Positions 40,052-51,898 of a DNA stretch of 64,000 nucleotides are shown here, in pieces (position 1 is the first letter of the stretch; each line of letters opens with the position of its first letter). The notes below the pieces were generated by a model. The model did not search any database, was not told the origin of the DNA, and worked only from the letters and a program-made list of their open reading frames with translations. Source of the stretch: JACCXG01 sp963836735 (lineage in GTDB: Bacteria; Acidobacteriota; Vicinamibacteria; Vicinamibacterales; 2-12-FULL-66-21); NCBI GenBank assembly GCA_963836735.1, contig CAWIKP010000034.1, forward strand, positions 18,008 to 82,007, in the 5' to 3' direction. A program made the translations under genes and the position numbers.

Positions 40052-41817
40052 GTGCACCAGACGCGGCTGCTCGCCCGCGCGTTCTTCGCGCGGCTGTTCG
40101 AGAGCGATCTGATGCCGGACGGGCTGCCGCAGGTGCAGCTGGTGATCTGGGGCATGCTGCTCGCGGCGACGCCGACCACCGCCTACGCGATCATGCTGCC
40201 GATAGAATACGCGCGCGCCCAGTTCACGATGCCGTCGGCGCCCGAGTTCGATGCCGACCGGCTGATCCTGATCACCCTGTCGATGATCGCGATCGGCGTC
40301 GTCGGGCTGGTGATCTGGGACGGCGTGTTTCCGGATCGCCGTGACGTTCGCATCCTCGGCGTGCTGCCCATCCCCACGCATCGGTTCGTGCTGGCGCGGC
40401 TGCGCGTCGCTCGGGCGGGTCTGCGTGTTGTTCGCCACGCCGCTCTGCCTTCTGCAGTCGGTGGCCTTCGGGCTGACCGTCACCGGCTATGGCGCCCCGA
40501 TTTCCCGGATTCACGGGATCGCGGCACACTTCGCCACCGTCGCGATCGCGTGCGCGTTCGTGTTCTGCGCGCTGATCACGGCGCAGTGCCTGCTCCTGCT
40601 GGTGTTCGGCCGGCGCGCCGCGCAGGCGGCCTCGGTGACTTTCCAGGTGCTCTTTGCGGTGGGCCTGGTGCAGCTGCTGTTCTTCCTTCCCGAGCTGGGC
40701 CGCATGCTTCGAGCCGGTGGTGCGTCACACGAGGGGCTCTCGACACTCGCCGCGCTGCCGCCGACGTGGTTCTTCGGCCTGTACGAGCAGCTCGCCTTGA
40801 CCGCCGACGCGAATTCGAGCGCGCTGGGGCGCCTGGCGATACAGCTGACGATCGGGTCTGCGATCTCGGCGATCGGTCTGTATGCCCTGAGCTACGACCG
40901 CCTGTCGCAGCGGGCGCTCGAGGGCGTGGCACCGCGAGCATCCGCGTCACTCTTCCGGCGGGCGGTCGGGAGCCGGCGGATCGGCGTGAGCCGTCCGGTC
41001 ACCGACGCGGTGCGTGCGTTCACGATCCGCACGCTTTTCAGGAGCCGGACCCACCGCATGATGTTCGCGGTCTACGTCGGGTTCGCGCTCGCGTTCATCC
41101 TGTCGTCGGCGGTTTCGATCGCCCTCCGCAACCGTGGAGCGGGATTCTGGCAGCCGGGGATCGCCATGATGTCGATGCCACTGATCGCGCAGTTCCTGCT
41201 GCTGATTGCGATCCGGGCGATCGTGGCCATTCCATCCGAGCCCAAGGCACGCTGGGTCTTCCGCGCCTGCGAGCCCGCCGATCGACACCGGGCGGTGAGT
41301 GGCGCTCGCGATGCCATGCTGCTGCTGGTCGTGCTGCCGACGACGGTCTTCGCGTTGGTGCAGGGACTGGTGTTCTGGAGGATCGGCGCGGCCGCTCTCA
41401 CATGCCGCCTTCGTCTTGGTGCTGGGCCGGCTGTTCGCCGAGATTCTGATCTCGAGAACCGGGAAGCTGCCTTTCGCGTGCACCTATTTCCCCGGGAACT
41501 CGCGGATCTTTGCGCTGTGGCCGCTGTATCTGCTGGCGTTCTTCGTCTACACGGTCGCGTTCGCCGCGATTGACAACGCGCTGGCGAGCCGGCCGGGAAA
41601 GCTGGCCTGGTTCTGCGCAGCCGCGACCCTGGCCGCCGAGCTCGTGGTGCTCTATCGCAGGCACGTGCTGAACGCGCTGACCGCGCTGCGGTTCGACGAG
41701 GAGGATCCCCAGGCGATCTTCCAGGGGTTCCAGCTGAGCGAGGGCCTGGCGGCCCTGCCCAAAACGGACGACGGGCTCAACGCTTCCCGGGAATTCCGCG
41801 CCGAGCCCGTACCGTGA
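40052..41817 (+). CDS. large membrane protein, probable ABC-2 permease partner (two frameshifts)
   Basis: Starts at GTG 40052. About 585 residues after repair of surplus bases near 40410 and 41393. Roughly twelve hydrophobic segments are visible, for example VQLVIWGMLLAATPTTAYAI, LILITLSMIAIGVVGLVIWD, FVFCALITAQCLLLLVFG, AISAIGLYALSYDRL, LIAQFLLLIAIRAIVAI, LLLVVLPTTVFALVQGLVFW and LWPLYLLAFFVYTVAFAA. The soluble C-terminus ends RRHVLNALTALRFDEEDPQ and an acidic tail. No named family recognised with certainty. Direct coupling to the ATPase gene argues for the membrane half of an exporter. Confidence 0.78.
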
Positions 41818-41846
41818 CGTCCTTCCTCAACACCCGGACTTTCACT

Positions 41847-42701
41847 TCACGCAGGTCCGCCGCTGCGCTGGACGGGCGGATCCATCATCCGAAGCACGTA
41901 GTAGGTTCCGGCTTCGTCGAAGATTCGTTCGGCGGCGCCTCGAAGATCGTTGGTGTTCAGAAACGCATAGCCGCCCGTCTCGTTTGCAAACCCGCTGTCG
42001 CCGCCAAGGCTGTAGCCGGACATCGGACGGAGGCCAACCGGATCGATGACATACAGGCTGACGTTCGCGGCCGCCATGCTGCGCATCGCGACCAGCCAGT
42101 CCGCGTGGAGATCGCGCAGGCTCGGGGGCGGCAGCGGTGTGTCGAACAGCCAGCCCGCACCGATGGCCACAATCGCTTTGCGACGGCCAGGTGATTCGAC
42201 CATCTGGCGCGACACCGCGGTAAACAGCCTCAGCACCTGCTCGCCCGCGTCCTCGATCCGGAACGGGAATCCCTGCACCCGATAACTGTCGATCGCTTGT
42301 AGCAGGCGAGCGGGATCGCCGACGCTGTCGGTTCTCGTTCCGTGCAGGGGCATCACCGAGATCCGGTCGGTGTTGCCGATCCGGCTGACGAGCGCCCGAG
42401 CCGCCTCCTTCACCCGCGGCGCGAGGTCGACGCCAACGGCGGCGTTGTCGAGCAGGAGCACGATCGTCCGCGGCGAGCTTTCCGGCGTCACGAACGCCAC
42501 TTCCTCCACCGGCACGCGATAACCGCTGATCCACACCTCGAATTCGTCGGGCCTGAGATCGGTGATCGGTGCGCCGTCACGTCCGACGGCGACCACATCG
42601 AGAGCGAGGCGGGTGGGGACGGTGGGAGGCTCCTGCGCCGAGAACACACGTGAGACAAGCGCGAGCGGCAGGGCAACAAGCAGGGATTTCATGGCGATCA
42701 A
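41847..42701 (-). CDS. secreted VWFA-related protein (TIGR03436 type)
   Basis: Signal peptide MKSLLVALPLALVSRVFSAQ (the second in-frame Met, 42692, is the likelier start; ATG 42701 is the alternative). The opening LALDVVAVGRDGAPITDLRP, EFEVWISGYRVPVEEV and then TIVLLLDNAAVGVD are the signature of the VWFA-related acidobacterial domain. The metal-ion site is degenerate: LLLDNAAVG replaces DxSxS. About 281 residues. Role unknown; such proteins are secreted or lipid-anchored and numerous in Acidobacteriota. Confidence 0.87.
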   Translation of the reverse strand: MIAMKSLLVALPLALVSRVFSAQEPPTVPTRLALDVVAVGRDGAPITDLRPDEFEVWISGYRVPVEEVAFVTPESSPRTIVLLLDNAAVGVDLAPRVKEAARALVSRIGNTDRISVMPLHGTRTDSVGDPARLLQAIDSYRVQGFPFRIEDAGEQVLRLFTAVSRQMVESPGRRKAIVAIGAGWLFDTPLPPPSLRDLHADWLVAMRSMAAANVSLYVIDPVGLRPMSGYSLGGDSGFANETGGYAFLNTNDLRGAAERIFDEAGTYYVLRMMDPPVQRSGGPA

Positions 42702-42751
42702 TGTATCGCCATCGGGGTTATCAGGGCTGTAGTGTCAGCATTTCTTAGTTT

Positions 42752-42779
42752 GTTTCGCGGGGCCCCACCCCCGCGAAAC
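42752..42779. terminator. strong GC-rich terminator hairpin
   Basis: GTTTCGCGGGG and CCCCGCGAAAC form a perfect 11-bp stem with a 6-base loop between the PAP2 gene stop (42850) and the VWFA-type gene start (42701). The flanking T-tract is short. Confidence 0.7.
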
Positions 42780-42849
42780 CGGGTGTGGCCTCACCCCCAC
42801 CCGCTGCCAGCGCCGATGTTCAGCAACAACTAGCCGCTTGGATTAGCAC

Positions 42850-43629
42850 TCACCGACACACCATCCACACCACCACCGCCACTGCCCACCCGGCGAACGC
42901 ATCGGCGGCGTAGTGATACCGGCCGAGGACGGCGCCCGCTGATACCAGGAGCGCGGCGACCGCGACGGCGGCGGAGATGGGCCACGGGGCCGCCGCGACG
43001 AGCAGGGCGGCGGCGACGGCCTCCGCCGCATGGCCGCTCGGGAAGGTGTTGGCCTGGATGCTGGTGCTGCCGAGCAGTCGGAGATTGAGGCGTCTGAGGG
43101 CCGTGTCCCAGGGCTGGAAAGCCGACAGGGCACGTGGGGGACGGGTCTGGATCCAGGCGAGGCAGGCGAAGCAAATGAAGTCGGTGACCAGGATCACGGT
43201 CCAGAATCGCTCCGGATCCGGCCGTTCCGCGGAGGCCAGATGGATCACGAGCGCGAGCGGCACCAGGACATAGACGCCGGCGTAGGCAGCCTCGAGCGCA
43301 TCGGCGAGCCAGCGCGGTGTGGCCCGGGCAGCCGCTTCGACGTCCAGCCGTCGGTCTACGGCCCACAAGGCCGCCTCTACCCGCGGCATTGGCGCGGCAA
43401 ACAGCAGGCCGCTGGTCCAGTACCCGAGCAAGAGCAGGACGGGCGGCACGAGCCAGTCGTGCAGGATCGGCATCGGCCGCGCAGCGTGTGCGGCGAGGGC
43501 AATGGCCAGTCCCACGAGGCTGCCGATCGCCGCGAGCATCCGGGCGCGCCGGTTCAGCCCGGGAATCACCGGGGCGACGGCGAGAAGGTAGGCAAAAAAC
43601 GCCAGGCTGGCGGCAATCCAGATGCGCAT
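42850..43629 (-). CDS. PAP2-superfamily membrane phosphatase
   Basis: 259 residues with six hydrophobic segments, starting MRIWIAASLAFFAYLLAVAP. The phosphatase signature is split as usual: an altered motif 1 (IQTRPPRALSAF), motif 2 NTFPSGHAAEAVAA (PSGH) and motif 3 AGAVLGRYHYAADAFAGW (SRxxxxxHxxxD form with G for S). PAP2 enzymes dephosphorylate phosphatidate, undecaprenyl diphosphate or related lipids at the membrane. The nucleophilic His in YHYAAD and the SGH His are present. Substrate not deducible. Confidence 0.9.
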   Translation of the reverse strand: MRIWIAASLAFFAYLLAVAPVIPGLNRRARMLAAIGSLVGLAIALAAHAARPMPILHDWLVPPVLLLLGYWTSGLLFAAPMPRVEAALWAVDRRLDVEAAARATPRWLADALEAAYAGVYVLVPLALVIHLASAERPDPERFWTVILVTDFICFACLAWIQTRPPRALSAFQPWDTALRRLNLRLLGSTSIQANTFPSGHAAEAVAAALLVAAAPWPISAAVAVAALLVSAGAVLGRYHYAADAFAGWAVAVVVWMVCR

Positions 43630-43867
43630 GGGTCTCTGGAGGAAGGCGTGGATTGGCGGGAAATCAGCTCATCGTGCCGAAATCCGCAAGACGGGATGAC
43701 AGGGGTCGGCGCGATCGTGTCCGGATTGCCGTCGAGATCCGCGAGGGCGTCGCGGTGACCGGCCCCCCAGAAGTCGCAGTGGATCTACACGTCGAACGTC
43801 CCCACGTACCCATCGGCCATCGTCATGTGCCGCAGGCCGAAGAGCCGTGCGTTCTCGTCAGTCGGTC

Positions 43868-46049
43868 TCACTTCGCGGCGCCGATGCCGTACACATGCCC
43901 GAGCGTGCGGACGATCAGCACGCCGTCCGAAATGGCCGGCGTACTCATGATCACTTCTTTCATCGGGTTCTTCGCCAGCTCCTCGTACTGCCGGCCGGCG
44001 CGCGCGACAATGACGTCGCCGTCCTCGTTCGAGAAGTAGAGCTTGCCGTCGGCGGCGATCGGCGACGCGGCGAACGAGCCGCCGCCGCCGACGCGGGCGC
44101 GATAGATGCGGTCGCCGCTCTTCGCGTCGTAGGCGGTGAGCACGCCGCTGTTGTCGCAGGTGTAGAGAATGCCGTCGTAGTAGAGCGGCGTCGGAATATA
44201 GGTGCCGGCGGTATTGCTCCAGGCGATGGCCTCGCTCGACGTCTGGTCCTTGGGCTTCGAGATATCACCCCTGGCGTTTGGCCTGATCGCATAAATCGGC
44301 CGCACCGGCGGGTACCCTCCGGTGACGAAGACCAGGCCGTCGCCCACGACGGGGGTGCCGACCGTGACCTCGGAGTTGGGCCCGAGCTTCCACAGCTCTT
44401 TACCAGTCTCCGGTTCGTAGCCGCGCACGGTCGGCCCGTTGGTGACGATCTCTGCGCCCGAGGGACTGGTGAAGATCGTCGGCGTCCCCCAGGACGGGAT
44501 CTCGTTCCGCTCCGTTTTCCAGAGCTGTTTCCCCGTCCTGACGTCATAGGCCGCGATGAACGAGTTCTTCTGGATGTCGGCCTGCACGATGACCTTGCCG
44601 TCGTGGATCACCGGCGAGCTCGAGTGTCCCCACTGGTAGGTCGGATCGAAGAACCAGCCGCTATCGAGCACGCCGGTGTCGACAGTCCACAGCTCCTTGC
44701 CGTTCATGTCCCACGCCACGAGCCGGCCGATGCTGCCGAAAAGCGCGATGACGCGAGTCCCGTCGGTCACAGGCGTCGAGTTGGCCTGCGTCGACTTGGT
44801 GTGGCGCTTCACCTTCGGCACGCCCTTGAACGCCACCCGCTCCCACAGGATCTTCCCGCTCGTCTTGTCGAGCGCGTAGATCCGCCACGTGTGCTCCGAC
44901 AGATCCTCGACCGGCTTCACGTCTCCATACAATCCAGTGCGGAACGTCTTGTCGTCGGCGCTGCTGACCGCCGTGACGACGAAGACCTTCTCGCCCCAGA
45001 CGATGGGGCTGCCGGTCGTGAAGCCGGGAATCGGCGTCTTCCAACGCACGTTCTTGCCGCTCTCCACGCTCCAGTCGGTGACCGCGCCCTGCCCGTCACC
45101 ATTGCCAGAGGCGTTGGCGCCGCGAAACGATGGCCAGGGCCTGGGCGCGGAGCGCACGACGGGCCTGGCCGGGGTCGGGTCGGTGCCCGGGGCGGGCGCG
45201 GCCGCGGGCCGGCGGTGCTGTTGGAGTCGCAGCGGCCGCGGCGCCGTCGGCGACGCGCGGAAAGGTCTGTGGCCCATTCGGTGTCGACACCACCAGCCGT
45301 TCCACCGTCCCGGCGCGCCCGGCAAAGCTGACGCTCACGCCGGGAGCCTCGACAATGCTGAACGTGTCGTCGGCGGTCGCCACCAGCGTCATTGGCTGCT
45401 GATTGGCAATCCGCAGCACGAGCGCGTCGGCGTTGAGCGTCACCGTGACGGCGGCCTGCTCGTTGCGGTAGTTCCCGGCATACGTCTGCAGGGTCGCTCG
45501 CGGCACGTTGACGACCTTCGCGGCGGGGAATGCCCCCAGGGCTTTCTCGAGCGCCGCCGCGATCTCCGCGTGGGACCCGCGCTTGGCTGCCGCGAGTGCG
45601 CCCTGCACGTCTGCAGCAGTCAGGCCTTTCGCCTTCAGTGCGACATCGACCAGCGCTTTGTCGCCCGATCCCGCCGCCTGCGCGAGCACGGCGCCGGCCC
45701 CTTCCGATCCGCGCTCGAGCAGCAGCCGGACGGCGGGCGTGTGATCGTTCATCATCGCCATCATCAGCGGCCGGAACTTGTAGAACGTGTCCACCGCGTT
45801 GATGTCGGCGCCGCGATCGAGGAGCAGCTTGATCACCTCGACGTGGCCGCGATCGGCGGCAAAGAACAGCGCCGTCGCCTTGTAGCGATTGCCGGCATTG
45901 ACGTCGGCCCCTGCGTCCAGCGCCTTGGTCACGCGCGCCACATCTCCCGCGCGCGCCGCGTTCCACAACTCTTCGTTGAGCGCGGTCTTGTCCACGCCCT
46001 GCGGCGCGACACCGAGCAGCACGGCGAGGCTGACGATGACAAGCATCAT
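43868..46049 (-). CDS. secreted ankyrin-repeat / PQQ-type beta-propeller fusion (one frameshift)
   Basis: The N-terminal part starts with a signal peptide (MMLVIVSLAVLLGVAPQGV), then three ankyrin repeats (ELWNAARAGDVARVTKALDA, ATALFFAADRGHVEVIKLLL, LMMAMMNDHTPAVRLLLERG) and a lipocalin-like stretch (LQTYAGNYRNEQAAVTVTLN). The C-terminal part is a PQQ-like propeller: RPWPSFRGANASGNGDGQG, IYALDKTSGKILWERV, LVAWDMNGKELWTVDTG, YDVRTGKQLWKTERNE and so on. One surplus G in the G3 run at 45206-45208 splits them; removing it gives APAPGTDPTPARPVV as a Pro/Ala linker and one protein of about 725 residues. It is 51 bases after the kinase gene. Intact domains otherwise. Confidence 0.85.
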
Positions 46050-46100
46050 GGTGGCAACTCCTGAAACAGGGATCCGGGTTTCAACGAGGGTAGCCGCGGG

Positions 46101-48908
<2,808 letters not shown>

Positions 48909-49083
48909 GCCGCTGCACCGCCTCGAGCGGAGGCTGGGCCGCCAGCGCCGAGCGCGGACGTGATCTCGTAGGCGCCGATTCGAGTTCCTGTGGCCAGGGC
49001 CATGAGGGGACGGCAGATTATAGCCGGGCGGTTGCGCTCGCCTGGGCAGTCAGGCCGTAGCGGCCATCGCGCAGCGGATTCTC

Positions 49084-49979
49084 TCAGTCGAAGAGAAATC
49101 GCTTCCAGTTCGCCTGGGCCAGCGGCTCGGACCTGAAATACCCCCGCTGGCGGCGGATGTCCTCGGCGAGGCTGTAGCGAAGCTCCATCGCGTCAGCCCG
49201 AAGCTTGTTCGCTGGCGTGGCTTTCAGCATCGACGATCAGGACCGCGCGCGCGAAATCCGTCTGACGGGTGCTCGAAGCCAGCGGCTGGACGCCGGCCCG
49301 CTCGGCTCGTGACCGACACGCGGCTCGAAGCCGACGATGCCCGCTGATAGCTCGCGGCAGAGTGATCTCGATGCCTGCGAAAGCTGCATAGCGCACCATT
49401 GCGCTCGCGTGATCGGCATTCATGTGCCCTGATGATGCGCCGCCGAGGACCCGACGCGGGATCGCGGCTCGCAGCCTGCGGCGCGAGCCTCCGAACCCAG
49501 GACATCCGCCCGTAGCCCCCGAGTGGCAGGACCAATCCACGTGCAACCGCTGCCAGAACGTCGGGAGCGTCGCGCCATTCGATCGCGGAGTTCGGATGCG
49601 CGCCAGAGATGGACCGGCCGGGCTCCGCACGCCGCCAGGAAGCTCGCCGCGCGCTGCAAGGCTACCGACGCCGCGGTCATCACGTGGACCCGGCGGCCAC
49701 GAGGTTGCGACGCCAGCGGCCATCCGCGGCACCGCGTCTCCGCGACCAGCAGGGATGCGCGGGGATCCTGCTCGCAGGTTCCAGGTGGCTCGGCGATGGA
49801 CACTGATGAGCGTGAAGGCGAGGGGATCTGCCCGTCTCGAAGGGACGGCAGCAGCAGGCGCCCACGAGGAGCCCGATCCCGCCGGTCGAATGACGAGGGT
49901 GCCAGGGTCCCGGTCGAGATTTGCGCGTTTACCTGTGGTTCGTGCCCGCTCCGCGTGTGTGGGTAGTCGGAACGTTCAT
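49084..49979 (-). pseudogene. decayed HugZ-like (heme utilisation / pyridoxamine-phosphate-oxidase-fold) gene
   Basis: No frame stays open, but pieces in order on the minus strand match HugZ-type proteins. They are MNVPTTHTRGAGT, VNAQISTGTLAP, a piece DPLAFTLIS, EQDPRASLLVAE followed by LASQPRGRRVHVMTA, RLHVDW, LPLGGYGRMSWV and, for the C-terminal DUF2470 part, SGHMNADHASAMVRYAAFAG. The final open stretch from ATG 49230 (MLKATPANKLRADAMELRYS to stop 49084) may be its tail or a separate fragment. At least six indels are needed. Either a real pseudogene or a badly sequenced stretch. No other gene is visible between the kinase and the ABC exporter. Confidence 0.55.
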
Positions 49980-50060
49980 GTCGTAAAGCGCGCCGGGGCT
50001 TCGCTCGACCGCCGGCTGTGTGCGTGAAGGTCATAGGTTCGATCCTCAAGCTCGATGAGC

Positions 50061-51898
50061 TCATTCAGGATTCCTGCCGGGAGTGTGAATGGCCCGATAG
50101 GCGGCCGCTTGAATGCTGTAGAGCTGCGAGTACTGACCGCGTCGCGCCATGAGCTCCTCGTGAGTGCCCGTCTCGACCACGCGGGCACCATCCAGCACGA
50201 CGATCAGATCGGCCATGCGCACCGTCGAAAAGCGATGGGACACGAGAATGGTCACGCGGCCGACGCCGTTGTCCTCCCGCACCGCTGCGGCGTAGCGTTC
50301 GAACAACGCGTGCTCGGTCTCTGCATCGAGCGCCGCGGTCGGTTCGTCCAGCACGAGTACCAGCGGCTGGTCGCGCATGAACCCGCGCGCGAGCGCGAGC
50401 TTCTGCCACTGCCCGAAGCTCACGTCGCTCCCTCCAGGCCATGTCGGCCCGAGTTGCGTGTCGAGGCCTCGCGGCAGCCTTTCGATCACGTCATCGGCCC
50501 CTGCCCGGCTCACGGCCGTGACGACCGCGGGCTCGTGCTCCAGGCGGGCCAGATCGCCGATCCCGACGGCCTGACGGGCGCGGAGCTCGAAACGGAAGAA
50601 ATCCTGGAAGGCGCCGGCGAGCCGCGCGCGCCAGTCCATCGCGGATACGGCCGCTAGGTCGGACGAATCGACGAGAATGCGGCCACCGGTCGGCGCATAC
50701 ATCTTTGCCAGCAGCTTCACGAGCGTCGACTTCCCGGCTCCGTTCTCGCCGACGATCGCGATGACCTTGCCCGCAGGGAGATCGAGCGTGATGTCGTCGA
50801 GCACGAACCGCTCGGTGCCGGGATACGCGAACGAGACATGCTCGAAGCGAATCCCTTCTGCGAGCCGGAGTGGAGCCGGCTGATCGGCGGTCGCGACTAC
50901 CGACTTCGCGTAGTCCTCGAGCCAGGCCAGCCGCCGTGCGGCATCCATCCAGAGGCGCAGGAAGCCAATCTCGCCCACGGTGGCTCCCACGTAGAACGAG
51001 AGACGCGACCCGGCCGCCAGTGCCAGGAGCACGTCGTCTGCCGGCGCCCCCAGACCCGACGAGACGAACACGATCGCACCAACATAACCAGCGCCAAAGA
51101 GCGCCCACGCCACGGCATGCCAGCCTGCGGACGCCCAGCGCGCTGCGGCAATGGGTCTATTGCCCGCTTCCCACGCCTGCCGGCGCTCCCTGAGCAGCCG
51201 ATCGCCGATGCCGGTGACCCGCACCTCCTTCCCGGCGGAGCGGTGGTTGCCACATCGAACAGATGCCGCGCAAGACGGGCTGGCGAGGCGCCGCGTTCGT
51301 ACGCGTTCCGTTCGATGGCTGGCCGCCACGTCGACGTGAGCACGGGCGGCAGGGCAAACAGCGCAAGCACCACCAGAAGCGGATGAATGGAGACGAGCAG
51401 TGCAATCGTGATTGCGAGCCGGAGGATCCATCCACACGTGGCGAACAGCGACATGTACATGTGGTCCAGCATGAACACCTGATGGCGCAGCACCGACAGC
51501 CGATCGAGGTAGTCGGGACGCTCCTGGTGCGCGATGGTCGCAATCGATGCCAGCAGCGTCGCGATATGGGACTCAAGCGCGATAGTGACCTTGTCGCGGA
51601 ATCGGCGCTGAACGCGCGTGCTGACGGTGACGAGGAACCATGTCGCGGTGGCGGACAGCCCAAGCGCCACGACCGCGATTCGCACCTGGGCCCAGTCGCC
51701 CTGGAGGACACCCTCGCCGAGCAGCATGAACCACAGCGCCACCAGCGCATCGGGCAACGAGGCCAGGAGCGCCAGCGTGAAGGCCACGAGGATCAGGGCA
51801 GGCTCGTGACGGTAGCCGAGCTTGCACAATCGCCACATCGAGGAGAGCGCAGGCGGCAGCGCGTCGATCGCCGGCCGGTGCTCAGGCGAGGACGTCAT
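50061..51898 (-). CDS. ABC exporter half A, downstream copy (one frameshift)
   Basis: About 612 residues: TM domain (MTSSPEHRPAIDALPPALSS; helices at LILVAFTLALLASLPDALVA, LRLAITIALLVSIHPLLVV and WALFGAGYVGAIVFVSSGLG) and ATPase domain with Walker A GENGAGKST, the divergent signature VSFGQWQKLALARG and Walker B VLVLDEPTAALDAE. A G is missing at about 51236 relative to copy A' (GG against GGG), breaking the frame between TTAPPG and KEVRVTG. A codon is also lost (LRLW against LRGIW). If real, this copy is inactive. It overlaps the end of half B by 17 bases. Confidence 0.88.

Noticed and set aside
43630..43867. Gene fragment between the PAP2 and PQQ genes
   Set aside because: Short minus-strand stretches (ENARLFGLRHMTMADGYVG) read protein-like but are interrupted and match no family I know.
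43847..45331. 494-codon plus-strand ORF antisense to the PQQ propeller
   Set aside because: Shadow of the minus-strand propeller blades; no start signal or recognisable domain.
50025..50055. tRNA-like T-loop (GGTTCGATCC)
   Set aside because: No matching T-stem, anticodon or acceptor stem around it.
49420..50064. 215-codon minus-strand ORF as a real gene
   Set aside because: It only mixes frames of the decayed HugZ-like gene; conserved pieces jump out of this frame on both sides.
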